Source: Caldicellulosiruptor obsidiansis OB47 (GTDB lineage Bacteria; Bacillota; Thermoanaerobacteria; Caldicellulosiruptorales; Caldicellulosiruptoraceae). From it: a DNA stretch of 64,000 nt. Position 1 is the first letter of the stretch. Every line of letters starts with the position of its first letter. The notes under the pieces were generated by a model that was not told the origin of the DNA, did no database searches, and was given only the letters and a program-made list of their open reading frames with translations. The translations under genes and the position numbers were made by a program. The stretch is from positions 1-64,000 of the forward strand of contig NC_014392.1 in NCBI RefSeq assembly GCF_000145215.1, in the 5' to 3' direction. Below are positions 37,525 through 49,081 of the stretch, one piece after another.

Positions 37525-38502
37525 TTGGTTTTGCAGGATATTGAATATACAATGCAGGTTTTGAACAAAGTAGAAAGCGAAATTGAAAAGGTTATAATTG
37601 GGCAAAAAGGTGTTATCAGAAAGGTTTTGATAGCAATATTTTGCGGCGGAAATGTGCTTTTAGAGGGGCTACCGGGCGTTGGGAAGACTCATCTTGTAAA
37701 GTCAATTGCAAAGGTGCTGGACCTGAAATTTTCAAGAATTCAGTTTACACCTGACCTCATGCCATCAGATATTGTGGGAACAAATATAATTTCAAAAGAC
37801 AAGGACGGAAGTTTGAATTTTACATTCCAAAAAGGTCCTATCTTTGCTAACATCATATTGGCAGATGAGATAAACAGAGCAACACCAAAGACACAGTCAG
37901 CACTTCTTGAGGCAATGCAGGAGAAGACGGTCACTGTTATGGGGCAGACTTACAAGCTTGATGAACCATTTTTTGTGCTTGCAACACAAAATCCTCTTGA
38001 GCAGGAAGGGACATATCCACTTCCAGAGGCGCAGCAGGACAGGTTCTTATTCAAAATTGAAGTTCCACTACCAGGCTTTGATGAGATGATAAGGATTGTA
38101 AACCTGACAGTAGAAAGTCAAATGCTCGAGCCTCAAAAGGTCATTGAAGGAAAAGAAATATTGAACATAGGCAGAATTGTTCGGCAAGTACCTATTGCAA
38201 AGCCTGTTTTAGAATATGCAACAAGGCTTGTTTTGAGCACACAGCCGCACATTGAAGAGAACGACATTGCAAGAAAGTATCTTAAGTTTGGTGCAGGACC
38301 AAGGGCTCTCCAGCACCTTATTTTGGGTGCAAAAGCAAATGCGCTCTTTGAAGGAAGACCAAACGTTGCGTTTGATGATATAAAAAGCTTGGCAAAAAGC
38401 GTTTTGTGTCACAGGATTGGACTGAACTTTGAAGCAATATCTGAGGGTCTTACTCAAAGTGACGTTGTGGATATAATTTTGCAAAGACAAAAAGAGTGGT
38501 AG
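37525..38502 (+). CDS. MoxR-type AAA+ ATPase
   Basis: 325 residues. Walker A GLPGVGKTHLVKS, the MoxR block QFTPDLMPSDIVG, Walker B NIILADEINRATPKTQSALLEAMQE, and sensor region LATQNPLEQEGTYPLPEAQQDRF are all present. MoxR ATPases act as chaperones, often with VWA partners, to mature or insert metal cofactors or assemble membrane complexes. AGGTGA lies 9 bases before TTG 37525. The DUF58 gene overlaps its end. Confidence 0.92.
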   Translation: MVLQDIEYTMQVLNKVESEIEKVIIGQKGVIRKVLIAIFCGGNVLLEGLPGVGKTHLVKSIAKVLDLKFSRIQFTPDLMPSDIVGTNIISKDKDGSLNFTFQKGPIFANIILADEINRATPKTQSALLEAMQEKTVTVMGQTYKLDEPFFVLATQNPLEQEGTYPLPEAQQDRFLFKIEVPLPGFDEMIRIVNLTVESQMLEPQKVIEGKEILNIGRIVRQVPIAKPVLEYATRLVLSTQPHIEENDIARKYLKFGAGPRALQHLILGAKANALFEGRPNVAFDDIKSLAKSVLCHRIGLNFEAISEGLTQSDVVDIILQRQKEW

Positions 38503-38531
38503 AAAAATTTAAAAAAGTGGTGAGAATTTTG

Positions 38532-39398
38532 ATGTTTGGCGGACTTGTTGATGACAAAACGCTGAAAAAACTCAGCAATCAAAAATTCAAATTTGGAATT
38601 GAGATAACCTCACAGTTTGAAGGGCAGCAGAAATCAAAGGGGCGGGGAAATTCGCTTGAGTTCAGCGACCACAGGGAGTACATACCAGGCGATGATTTTA
38701 GAAAGGTAAATTTTAGGATTTTTGCAGCAACCCAGAGGCTTTATGTAAAGCTTTTTGAACAGGAAAGACAGACAACTTATAATTTTTTCATTGACATGTC
38801 AAAATCGATGGATTTCGGCAGCAAAGTCAAAAAAGGTGATATGGCAAAAGCGTTAGTTTTTTGCCTATCATACATTGCTCTTTCCCAGCTTGACAGTGTC
38901 AATATATTTTTGGTGCGGGAAAATGGCATTTTACCGTCAGGTTGTCTCAAAGGTAAGCAAAGCCTTCACAAGATTGTGAGGTTTTTAGAGGACGCAAATT
39001 TTAAAGGAGAGGCAGATTTTGAAAGTATTAAAAATATTTATATTTCAAGAAAAAGCGTCTCATTTATTTTTTCTGATTTTTTGTTCGAAAGTGCAGCTGA
39101 AGTTTTGAAAGTGCTTTGTGCAAGGTGCTCTTTTGTATGCTGCTGCCAGATATTAGATGAAATTGAAGCCTATCCTTCATTTGAACATATATTTTGTCAG
39201 CTGATTGACAGCGAGAGTGCAAAAGTTATTGATGTTGAGCTGTCAAATAGTTTAATTAAGGAATATGTTGAAGAGCTGAGAAGGTATCAAAATGATCTCA
39301 AAGAAATTTTAAAAAAGGCAAATGGCAGGTTTTATGAGGTCTTGACTTCAAGTGCGCTTGAAAAAACTGTGCTGAAGATGATTGGAGTGGGAAGATGA
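38532..39398 (+). CDS. DUF58 protein with VWA-like fold
   Basis: About 289 residues. The DUF58 signature is clear: GRGNSLEFSDHREYIPGDDFRKVNFRIFAATQRLYVKLFEQER. A metal-ion-dependent adhesion motif DMSKS (in FFIDMSKSMDFGS) shows a VWA fold. I start at ATG 38532, 7 bases after GGTGAG; an in-frame GTG at 38496, inside the MoxR gene end, is an alternative. DUF58 proteins regularly follow MoxR genes and probably bind the ATPase. Its end overlaps the next gene. Confidence 0.85.
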   Translation: MFGGLVDDKTLKKLSNQKFKFGIEITSQFEGQQKSKGRGNSLEFSDHREYIPGDDFRKVNFRIFAATQRLYVKLFEQERQTTYNFFIDMSKSMDFGSKVKKGDMAKALVFCLSYIALSQLDSVNIFLVRENGILPSGCLKGKQSLHKIVRFLEDANFKGEADFESIKNIYISRKSVSFIFSDFLFESAAEVLKVLCARCSFVCCCQILDEIEAYPSFEHIFCQLIDSESAKVIDVELSNSLIKEYVEELRRYQNDLKEILKKANGRFYEVLTSSALEKTVLKMIGVGR

Positions 39399-41212
39399 GC
39401 TTTTCACAGCCGCTTTTTCTCCTGTTTCTTTTGACAGTGCCGGTATTAATTTTTCTGTATATGATAAAACCAAGGCACAAGAAAGTAACCATTCCAAGCA
39501 CGTTTTTGTGGGAGCGATTGAAAAAACAAAAAAGAGTTGCAAAGCCGGCGCAAAAGTTAAGATTTTCTTTATTATTGCTTTTGGGGATTTTTGCACTTTT
39601 TAGTTTTTCAATGTATCTTGCAAGTCCAAATATTTTTATAAAAAATACTGGCAAGAATGTGGTTTTTGTCTTTGATAATGGTGCTTCTATGAGCTCAAAA
39701 TCAGATGATTCTAAGTCATATCTTCAAAAATCAAAAGAGATAGCAAAAGATATAATAGATATGCTGCCAGCTACAGCAAAAGTCAGCATTGTAACTTTTT
39801 CAGATACAATCGAGGTTTTGCAAAAAGAAGGCACGCGCAGCTTTGCCAAGGATGCAATTGATAAGGTAACTCAAACATACTATGCAACAAATCTAAAAAG
39901 TAGCTTGGCTCTTGTCTCAAAGCTTTTCAAACCCTCAGATAAAACTTTGTTTATATTTACCGACAAGAACGTGCCTCACTTAGAAAATGCAAAACTTTAC
40001 AAGTTTCCAAAACCAAAAGATAATGTGAGCATTGAAAATATATCCTGTGTGTCAAGAAAAGAAGGTTTTGATGCTCTTATTGAGATTAAAAACAGAGGAA
40101 TTAAAAAAGCAAGTTTTGAGTTTGAACTTTTTGCAGACGGCAGATTGGTAGGATTAAAAAGCATTTCCCTTTTGCCAGGGAAAATAGTTACTTTTTTGTT
40201 TGAAAATATCAAAGGAAATTACAAGGTTGTGTGGGGGAGAATAAATTATCCTGACCAAGTAACAAAAGACAATGTCTTTTGGACAGTTTTAGAGCCCTTG
40301 ATGGCAAAACAAAAAGTTTTGTATGTAGGGAAAGGAAATTTCTTTTTTGAAAAAGTGTGGCTTACCTTTGATGACGTGGAATTTTATAAAACTCAGGATG
40401 TCAAAAACATTGCTGGTGATTTTGATATATACATATTCGACCAGTGCATACCACAAAAGTTTCCTCAAAAAGGAGCTTTTATATTTGTATTACCAAATAA
40501 CGGCAGTGCATCCAAGCTTTTGGGGATAAAGATAGGAAAAAGTGCAAGCAATGAAGGATATGCAAGGTTTGTAAAGTCAGCTATTTCACAAAACATTATT
40601 GGGATGGATTTTGCTGTCCAAAAGACTGTGTCTATCGATGAAAAAGCTTTTGAGCCAGTTGCAAAGATAGGTGGCAAGCCAATAATCTCTTTTGGCAGTA
40701 TCCATAATCATCCGTCAATCCTATTTGGTTTTGCGCTCGATAACAGTGACCTGCCTTTGAAGGTATCTTTTCCAATTTTGATGGCAAACATTAAAAGCGC
40801 TTTTGTCAAGAAAAATCAGTTATTTGAAAAGACAGCTTTTTATCCGGGTGAAGAGATAAGAGTTTTTTCATATTCAGATAAAAAAGCAGATTTGATACTA
40901 CCTGATGGGAAAAGAGAAATTGTTGATTTGTCAGGTTATCCTTCAATTCTTCCTAAAAAAGATGTTTTGGGAGTTTATTCGTTGATCCTAAGCGAAGAGT
41001 CAAAAGAGAATTACAAATTTGCAATAAATTTCCCGACCTATGCTTTAGATTTAACTGATGATAGATTAGCAAAAAGCGATGCCCATTTTTCAGATACAAG
41101 CAAAATCAATAGCGTGAAGATGCCATATTCTTTGAAGGATATATTTTTGATACTTGCACTCATTTTTTTGAGTTTGGAGTGGATGGTGTTTTTAAATGAG
41201 AATAGAGTTTGA
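39395..41212 (+). CDS. BatA-like membrane protein with degenerate VWA domain
   Basis: 605 residues. The N-terminus is the BatA/aerotolerance signature (FSQPLFLLFLLTVPVLIFLYMIKPRHKKVTIPSTFLWERL) with a membrane helix, then a second helix, a VWA domain (about 85-200), an extracellular region and a C-terminal helix (DIFLILALIFLSLEWMVFL). The metal motif reads DNGAS rather than DxSxS, so metal binding may be lost. It overlaps the DUF58 gene by 4 bases and the next gene by 17. Confidence 0.82.
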   Translation: MSFSQPLFLLFLLTVPVLIFLYMIKPRHKKVTIPSTFLWERLKKQKRVAKPAQKLRFSLLLLLGIFALFSFSMYLASPNIFIKNTGKNVVFVFDNGASMSSKSDDSKSYLQKSKEIAKDIIDMLPATAKVSIVTFSDTIEVLQKEGTRSFAKDAIDKVTQTYYATNLKSSLALVSKLFKPSDKTLFIFTDKNVPHLENAKLYKFPKPKDNVSIENISCVSRKEGFDALIEIKNRGIKKASFEFELFADGRLVGLKSISLLPGKIVTFLFENIKGNYKVVWGRINYPDQVTKDNVFWTVLEPLMAKQKVLYVGKGNFFFEKVWLTFDDVEFYKTQDVKNIAGDFDIYIFDQCIPQKFPQKGAFIFVLPNNGSASKLLGIKIGKSASNEGYARFVKSAISQNIIGMDFAVQKTVSIDEKAFEPVAKIGGKPIISFGSIHNHPSILFGFALDNSDLPLKVSFPILMANIKSAFVKKNQLFEKTAFYPGEEIRVFSYSDKKADLILPDGKREIVDLSGYPSILPKKDVLGVYSLILSEESKENYKFAINFPTYALDLTDDRLAKSDAHFSDTSKINSVKMPYSLKDIFLILALIFLSLEWMVFLNENRV

Positions 41213-43898
41213 AAGACCTTTTGTTTTGCTTGCCGCAGCTGTGCTTGGGGTATTTATCTGGCTTGTTTCAAGAAGATTTTCAAAAGAAAGTTTGGGTAAA
41301 AAGTTTGTTGTATGGATGAGGATTGTTTTAATAATGCTCATGGTCCTAGCTCTGAGTATGCCAAAGCTAGCAATTTCATCCGATAAAGTGACAACAATTT
41401 ATCTTGTGGATATGTCAGAGAGCAATAGAAAAAACGCAGAAAAGATGAAAGACTTCATTCAAAAGTCGATAAAGCTTAAAAAATCAAATGAGCTGCAGTC
41501 GGTTGTTGTGTTCGGACAGGATGCAAACATTGAGTTTACACCGACTAAGTATCCTAACTTTTCTGAATTTGGAACGGCTGTAGATGGCACTCAAACCAAT
41601 ATTGAAAATGCAATAAAGTATGCAGTAAATCTGTTTGACAAGGATCAACAAAAAAGACTTGTCATTCTAACAGATGGGAAAGAGACAATAGGTGAGGCAA
41701 AAAATGAAGTAGAACTTCTCAAAAATAATGGGATAGATGTAAAAGTAGTGCTATTTAAAAGTGAAAAAGAAAAAGATGTTCAGTTTTCGAGTTTGAAGAT
41801 ACCGCAGAAGGTATTTAAAAATCAGGCGTTTTCGATATTTGCCAATATAAACAGCACTTTTTCAACAGAAGCTCTGCTCAAGATCTTCAGAGACAATGAT
41901 TTAATTTTCAGCCAGCAGGTGACCCTTGAGAAAGGTGAAAACAGGTTTGTAATAAAGGATAAGCTGGACAAAGAGGGGGTTTTTAGCTATCAAGGAGAAG
42001 TTGAAGTGATGGATGATGAAGAAGAGTCAAACAATGTTGCGTATGCTATGTGCCAGGTAAGAAAACCTCAAAAGGTTCTGGTAGTTTATGAGAATATTAA
42101 TGATGTGAAAAATGTCAAAAGTCTTCTTGACTCTTATTCAGCCGATTATGATGCAGTAAAGAGCGACCAGGCAAATTTTGGGTTTGACAAACTCTTAGGG
42201 TATTCTTTTGTGATTTTGTGCAATGTATCAAGAGAAAGCTTTAGCGGTGAATTTTTAAGCGCTGTAGAGAAATATGTGAAGGATTTGGGAGGCGGGCTTA
42301 TAGTAATTGGTGGTGTGAATTCTTATGCACTTGGGAATTATTCTAATTCGGTTTTAGAAAAGATGCTGCCTGTTAAGATGGAGATTAAAAACAAAGAAAA
42401 GGAGAAAAACATAGATGTTGTGCTTGTCCTTGACCATTCAGGCAGCATGGCGGATACAGAAGACGCAGGAATTTCAAAATTAGAGATTGCCAAGAGTGCT
42501 TCTGCAAAGATGATTGAGCACCTTGAAAGTTCAGATGGTGTTGGCGTGATTGCTTTTGACCACAATTACTACTGGGCATATGAGTTTAGCAAGCTTGTCA
42601 GAAAAAAAGATGTTATTGAAAGCATCTCAAGCATTGAAGTAGGTGGTGGGACGGCTATAATTCCACCCTTGAGTGAAGCAGTTAAAACTCTGAAAAAGTC
42701 AAAGGCAAAAAGCAAGTTGATTGTGCTTCTGACCGATGGCATGGGTGAACAAGGCGGTTATGAAATTCCAGCCAATGAGGCAAAAAGGAATAACATTAAA
42801 ATCACCACAATTGGTGTTGGAAAGTTTGTAAACCTGCCCGTTTTGAGCTGGATAGCCTCCTTTACCTCAGGCAGGTTCTATTTAGTTTCCAATCCTTATG
42901 AGCTTGTTGATGTGTTTTTAAAAGAGACAAAAATTATAAAAGGCAAGTACATGAAGGAAAAGAAGTTTGTCCCCAAAATGGTTGAGACAAATGCTATAAA
43001 TTCAGGTTTTACCTCTTATCCACCACTTTATGGGTATATCGCAACAACAAAAAAAGACCTTGCAACCAGTCTTTTGGTGAGCGACGAGGATGAGCCAATT
43101 TTGACAGTGTGGAGGTACGGGCTTGGAAAGGTTGCTGCATGGTGTTCGGACTTGAGCGGGCAGTGGTCGCGTGACTGGGTTTTGTGGGATAAATTTTCAC
43201 AGTTTTGGACAAAGGTTTTCAAGTGGTTGGAAAAAGGGGCAGATGACAGCAGCTTTGATTTTAATGTTCGAAAAGAAAAAGATTTGGTGGTATCTTTGGT
43301 CGGGAAGTTCGATGCTGATACCATTGCAACTCTTAAATGCGTATATCCAAACGACCAAGAAAAGACAATTGCAATGAGAAGAACTGCACCAGATATGTTC
43401 GAATCTAAAGTTGATTTTATGTTGGGAAATTATGTATTTGTGGCAACCATAAGTAGCAAAGATAAATCTAAGGTATCAACGTTTTTCTATTCAGCTAACT
43501 ACTCTGATGAGTTCAGAGTGGATGTAGACAGTAGCAGGTTTGAACAGTTTATTTCCTTATCAGGTGCAAAAGTTATAAAAAACCCCAATGAGGTGTATGC
43601 GGGAAGACTCAAGAGCACAGAAGAAAAAAGAGATATTAGCAGTTTATTGATAATTCTTTGTATTGTCTTATTTCTTTTAGAAGTGAGCATTAGAAGATTT
43701 GGTCTGTATCCTCAGGTGGAAAGGTACTTTTTAGCAATATCTTCAGGCTTTAAAAAGATTGCAAAGCCACATTCACTTAAAAAGGCACGGGATAAAGTAT
43801 CTTTTTTGAGAAAGAAAGATACTTATGCGAAAAAATCAAAGGAAGCAGAGCCAATATCCGATGATACTTTGGATGTTAAAAGACTGAGAAGATTTTAG
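41196..43898 (+). CDS. Large VWA membrane protein with GATase-like domain
   Basis: 900 residues. Two N-terminal helices, a first VWA-like domain (motif DMSES, about residue 71), a second region resembling class-I glutamine amidotransferase (about 285-395, VEKYVKDLGGGLIVIGGVNSYALG), a canonical VWA domain (DHSGSM, about residue 408; LTDGMGEQGG), a linker with AAWCSDLSGQWSRDW, and a C-terminal helix (ISSLLIILCIVLFLLEVSI) with a basic tail. Proteins with this make-up are usual partners of MoxR and BatA genes. Last gene of the operon. Confidence 0.82.
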   Translation: MRIEFERPFVLLAAAVLGVFIWLVSRRFSKESLGKKFVVWMRIVLIMLMVLALSMPKLAISSDKVTTIYLVDMSESNRKNAEKMKDFIQKSIKLKKSNELQSVVVFGQDANIEFTPTKYPNFSEFGTAVDGTQTNIENAIKYAVNLFDKDQQKRLVILTDGKETIGEAKNEVELLKNNGIDVKVVLFKSEKEKDVQFSSLKIPQKVFKNQAFSIFANINSTFSTEALLKIFRDNDLIFSQQVTLEKGENRFVIKDKLDKEGVFSYQGEVEVMDDEEESNNVAYAMCQVRKPQKVLVVYENINDVKNVKSLLDSYSADYDAVKSDQANFGFDKLLGYSFVILCNVSRESFSGEFLSAVEKYVKDLGGGLIVIGGVNSYALGNYSNSVLEKMLPVKMEIKNKEKEKNIDVVLVLDHSGSMADTEDAGISKLEIAKSASAKMIEHLESSDGVGVIAFDHNYYWAYEFSKLVRKKDVIESISSIEVGGGTAIIPPLSEAVKTLKKSKAKSKLIVLLTDGMGEQGGYEIPANEAKRNNIKITTIGVGKFVNLPVLSWIASFTSGRFYLVSNPYELVDVFLKETKIIKGKYMKEKKFVPKMVETNAINSGFTSYPPLYGYIATTKKDLATSLLVSDEDEPILTVWRYGLGKVAAWCSDLSGQWSRDWVLWDKFSQFWTKVFKWLEKGADDSSFDFNVRKEKDLVVSLVGKFDADTIATLKCVYPNDQEKTIAMRRTAPDMFESKVDFMLGNYVFVATISSKDKSKVSTFFYSANYSDEFRVDVDSSRFEQFISLSGAKVIKNPNEVYAGRLKSTEEKRDISSLLIILCIVLFLLEVSIRRFGLYPQVERYFLAISSGFKKIAKPHSLKKARDKVSFLRKKDTYAKKSKEAEPISDDTLDVKRLRRF

Positions 43899-43977
43899 AT
43901 ACTTAAAAAACTCACTTCATTCTGATATAATATTAAAGGACTTTTTAATATCTTAGCATATAAAAGAAGGAGAATGA

Positions 43978-45264
<1,287 letters not shown>

Positions 45265-45278
45265 GCAAAGTTAAAAAT

Positions 45279-45319
45279 AAAAAGCCATCCGAGAATGTAG
45301 TTGATTCGGGTGGCTTTTT
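45279..45319 (+). terminator. Terminator after purA
   Basis: AAAAAGCCATCCGA pairs with TCGGGTGGCTTTTT with one mismatch, ending in a T-run. Confidence 0.9.
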
Positions 45320-45430
45320 GTGTTGATTTGAAACATAAAAATAGTGTTTTTTTGTGGGAATAGCTTAACTTTTTTTGGTGATGGATGTATAATAGATATT
45401 AAAGAAATACAAAAAGGGAGATGGGATAAA

Positions 45431-47173
45431 TTGGATTATCTGAAACGACTTATGAAGTATGTAGACGAATGCAGGTTATTGATTTTTGTAGGGTTAATTT
45501 TGGCACTTGTTGGTATATTTTGTAACATGACAGTTCCAAAGATTTCAAAGCATATTATTGATGATGTTTTAGTAGCAAAAAGATTTGGAAAGCTTGGGTA
45601 TTTTGCATCTATTTTTGCAGGACTGATAATTTTAAAAGCTATTGTTGCCTATTTTCAAAATTACATATTTGAATACACGTCTCAAAAAGCTCTTTACAGA
45701 TTGAGAGAGCAGCTCTACACAAAGCTACAATATCAGTCTTTTGAATATTATGACAGAGCGTCAACAGGAGCTATTATGAACAGAATGGTTGGTGATTTGG
45801 AGGCTATCAGAAACTTTCTAAACCAGAGTTTTGTCCAGGTTGTGAGCATAGCAATTACAATTGTTGCTGCCCTTTCTATAATGTTTTCAATGAACCTTTT
45901 CCTTTCAATTCTGAGCATTGCAACTGCACCACTAATTTTCTTGAATGTTAAAAGTCTTGCAAAAAAGCTTCAGCCCACGTTCAAGGCAATAAGAACTTCT
46001 TTTGAGAGACTCACATCCAAGGTTCAGGAAAATATAACAGGAATAAGAGTTGTAAAAGCTTTTGGGAATGAAGATTTGGAAAAGAAAAGTTTTGAAAAAG
46101 TCGCATATGATTTTACAGAGAAAAATATTAAGGCAGCTGATATAAGGTCTGTCCATAACCCTGTTGCAGGTTTTTTGAATGGACTTAACTCTGTCATAAT
46201 TCTTATTGTGGGTGGATACTTTGCAATTAAAGGAAAGATCTCAATTGGTACTCTGTTTGCATTTGTAAGCTATGTTAATATGTTCTCAGCACCTATTGGA
46301 AACATTCAAAATCTTGTTAACCAGTGGCAAAATGCTTTTGCTTCTCTGGAGAAGGTATTCGAGGTTCTTGATAGCGATGTTACAATCAAAAGTCCAAAAA
46401 ATGGTGTTGTTCTTAAAAACGTCAGAGGTGATATAAAGTTTGAAAATGTGTATTTCAAATACAGAGAAAAATTTGTTTTAAAAGAGATCAATATCCACAT
46501 AAAACCGGGTGAGGTTGTTGCCATATTAGGACAAGCTGGTTCCGGGAAATCCTCATTAATAAATCTTCTTGCACGGTTTTATGACCCATCTTCTGGGAGG
46601 GTTTTGATTGACGATATTGATGTAAAGAATATAAAACTGTGTTCGCTCAGGAGAAATATAGGTATTATCATGCAAGAACCTTTTATATTTTCTGATACTA
46701 TTGCAGCAAACATTGCATTTGGTAAACCTGATGCAACAGATGAGGAGATAAGGATTGCAGCAAAGCTTGCAAGAGCTGATGAATTCATAGAGAATTTACC
46801 GGATGGCTACAATACAGTTGTTGGAGAAAGGGGCGTGGGTCTTTCGGGTGGACAGAAACAGAGGATAGCAATTGCAAGGGCTCTTGTATATAATCCCAGA
46901 ATTCTGGTGCTTGATGATGCAACTTCAAGCCTTGATTTTGAGACTGAAGCGGAGATTCAAGAAACTTTGAAAGAGGTGATAAAGGGGAGAACCACAATCA
47001 TAATAACTCACAGAATATCTCAGCTTGTGGTTGATGCAGATATGATTTACTATATGCATGGTGGCAGAATTGTTGAGCAGGGGAAACATGAAGATTTGAT
47101 GAAGATTAAAGGAAGATATTATTCAACATTTAAAAAACAGCTTATAGAGCGCGCAAATACACTTCCAGCTTAA
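45431..47173 (+). CDS. ABC exporter half, degenerate-site subunit
   Basis: 580 residues: a six-helix exporter domain, then a nucleotide-binding domain with Walker A GQAGSGKSS, canonical signature LSGGQKQRIAIARAL, and Walker B LVLDDATSSLD. The catalytic Glu after Walker B is Asp, as in the TM287/BmrC-type subunit of heterodimeric exporters. I start at TTG 45431 (LDYLKRLMKYVDE), with GGGAG 10 bases upstream; an in-frame ATG or TTG nearer 45344 lacks one and lengthens the protein unusually. Its partner starts 29 bases after its end. Substrate unknown; drugs or lipids are typical. Confidence 0.88.
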   Translation: MDYLKRLMKYVDECRLLIFVGLILALVGIFCNMTVPKISKHIIDDVLVAKRFGKLGYFASIFAGLIILKAIVAYFQNYIFEYTSQKALYRLREQLYTKLQYQSFEYYDRASTGAIMNRMVGDLEAIRNFLNQSFVQVVSIAITIVAALSIMFSMNLFLSILSIATAPLIFLNVKSLAKKLQPTFKAIRTSFERLTSKVQENITGIRVVKAFGNEDLEKKSFEKVAYDFTEKNIKAADIRSVHNPVAGFLNGLNSVIILIVGGYFAIKGKISIGTLFAFVSYVNMFSAPIGNIQNLVNQWQNAFASLEKVFEVLDSDVTIKSPKNGVVLKNVRGDIKFENVYFKYREKFVLKEINIHIKPGEVVAILGQAGSGKSSLINLLARFYDPSSGRVLIDDIDVKNIKLCSLRRNIGIIMQEPFIFSDTIAANIAFGKPDATDEEIRIAAKLARADEFIENLPDGYNTVVGERGVGLSGGQKQRIAIARALVYNPRILVLDDATSSLDFETEAEIQETLKEVIKGRTTIIITHRISQLVVDADMIYYMHGGRIVEQGKHEDLMKIKGRYYSTFKKQLIERANTLPA

Positions 47174-47202
47174 AAAGTTTTTCAAAGGGGGAGTTTTTTA
47201 AA

Positions 47203-48999
47203 ATGTCTGATTCTGGAGCCAGAAGACCAATATTTTCACAGGAAGAAACTACTTATGAGCTGAAGATACCTCATTTAAAAAGACTTTTTAAGTTTTTGAT
47301 ACCATATAAAAAATGGCTTTTACTTACGCTTGTTTTTATGTTTGTTGCAACAGTTGCAGATTTAATCTCACCATATTTATTGAAACAGGCAGTTGATATA
47401 TATATACCAAAGAAAAATTTTAAAGGTATTCTGATAATTGGTTTTTTAATGATTTTGATGCTTTTTATAAACAAGGAATGTTCTAAAAACAAAATACGAC
47501 TTGCAAACAGAACAGGGCAGATGGTTTTGTTTGATATAAGAAAAGCACTGTTTGATCATATACAAAACCTTTCTTTCAGCTTTTTTGACAGAAATTCAAC
47601 AGGAAGAATCACAGTGAGAATAGTAAACGATGTAAATACTCTCAACAATTTGTTTACGAATGGCATAGTGAATGTAGTAACTGATATGTCAACATTGATT
47701 ATTGCTACTGTCATAATGTTTTCTATAAATTTTAAGTTAGCACTTGTAACATTCTCTGTAATACCAGTATTCTTAGCAGTTTTATTTGCCACAAGAAACG
47801 CAATAAAAAGAAACTGGAGACAGGTGAGAAGAAAGATTTCAAATCTTAATGCGTATATACATGAAAATATAAGCGGAATAAGAGTTATTCAAGCTTATGT
47901 GAGGCAAAAGGTGAACAGGTCAATATTCAAAGAGGTAATAGACGATGTATTTTTATCATGGATGAAAGCAGTGAAGGTAAACGGCATTTTTGCACCAGCT
48001 GTAGAAGTTTGTTCTATGATAGGCACTCTTATAATCTACTTTTATGGTGTAAAACTTTTGAAAATAAACGGAGTGACAGTTGGAACTTTGATTGCATTTG
48101 TCAGTTATCTTGATAGGTTCTGGCGTCCTGTTGTAACACTTTCTAATTTTTATAATCAGCTTCTTGTTGCAAGTGCATCTTCTGAGAGGATTTTTGAAGT
48201 TCTGGCAATTGAACCTGAGATAAAAGAAGATGAAAATCCTGTTTATATAGAAGATTTTAAAGATAGGATTGAGTTTAAAAATGTGTGGTTTGCATATAAG
48301 GATGAGGAATATGTTTTAAAGGATGTATCGTTTGAGATAAAAAAAGGTACGATGGTTGCGCTTGTTGGTGCAACAGGTTCAGGTAAGACCACTATAGCAA
48401 ATCTTCTTGCAAGATTTTACGACCCGACGAAGGGAAGCATACTGATTTACGGTATTGATTTGAGAAAAATAAGTTTTAAGAGTCTGAGAAAACTTATAGG
48501 GATTGTACAGCAAGAACCATTTTTATTTTCAGGAAGCATTCTTGAAAATATTTTGTATGGCAGACCCGATGCAAAGTTTGAGGATGTAGTAAGAGTTTGT
48601 AAATTTCTCGGCATTCATGAATTTATATCAGAACTTGAAAATGGATATGATACACAGGTAAGTGAAAGAGGAACAAGGCTTTCAACAGGACAAAAACAGC
48701 TTATATGTCTTGCAAGAGTTATGCTGCAAAATCCACCTATTTTGATTCTTGATGAAGCAACAGCTTCCTTAGATACCCAGAGCGAGATAATGGTCCAGAA
48801 TGCTCTGAGCAAGGTAATGAAAGATAGAACATCTGTAGTAATAGCTCACAGACTTTCTACAATAAAAGATGCAGATCTTATAATTGTTATGGAAAAAGGT
48901 AAAATTGCGCAAATGGGTAACCATGAAGAACTTATAAAGAAAAAAGGAATTTACTATGATCTTTGCATGAGCCAGATAAGATTTGTGAAAGCAAGTTGA
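47203..48999 (+). CDS. ABC exporter half, catalytic-site subunit
   Basis: 598 residues with a six-helix exporter domain and an ATPase domain: Walker A GATGSGKTT, non-standard signature LSTGQKQLICLARV, Walker B LILDEATASLD with the catalytic Glu, switch His in IAHRLST. This is complementary to the subunit encoded upstream, so the two should form a TM287/288-like heterodimer with one working and one degenerate ATP site. AAGGGGGAG precedes the ATG. Confidence 0.9.
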   Translation: MSDSGARRPIFSQEETTYELKIPHLKRLFKFLIPYKKWLLLTLVFMFVATVADLISPYLLKQAVDIYIPKKNFKGILIIGFLMILMLFINKECSKNKIRLANRTGQMVLFDIRKALFDHIQNLSFSFFDRNSTGRITVRIVNDVNTLNNLFTNGIVNVVTDMSTLIIATVIMFSINFKLALVTFSVIPVFLAVLFATRNAIKRNWRQVRRKISNLNAYIHENISGIRVIQAYVRQKVNRSIFKEVIDDVFLSWMKAVKVNGIFAPAVEVCSMIGTLIIYFYGVKLLKINGVTVGTLIAFVSYLDRFWRPVVTLSNFYNQLLVASASSERIFEVLAIEPEIKEDENPVYIEDFKDRIEFKNVWFAYKDEEYVLKDVSFEIKKGTMVALVGATGSGKTTIANLLARFYDPTKGSILIYGIDLRKISFKSLRKLIGIVQQEPFLFSGSILENILYGRPDAKFEDVVRVCKFLGIHEFISELENGYDTQVSERGTRLSTGQKQLICLARVMLQNPPILILDEATASLDTQSEIMVQNALSKVMKDRTSVVIAHRLSTIKDADLIIVMEKGKIAQMGNHEELIKKKGIYYDLCMSQIRFVKAS

Positions 49000-49081
49000 A
49001 AAAATATAGTAACGAATATATTTTTGGTATTTACAAATTAAAAAAAAGAGCTTATAATATCAAACCGTGTTTAATTTGTGT

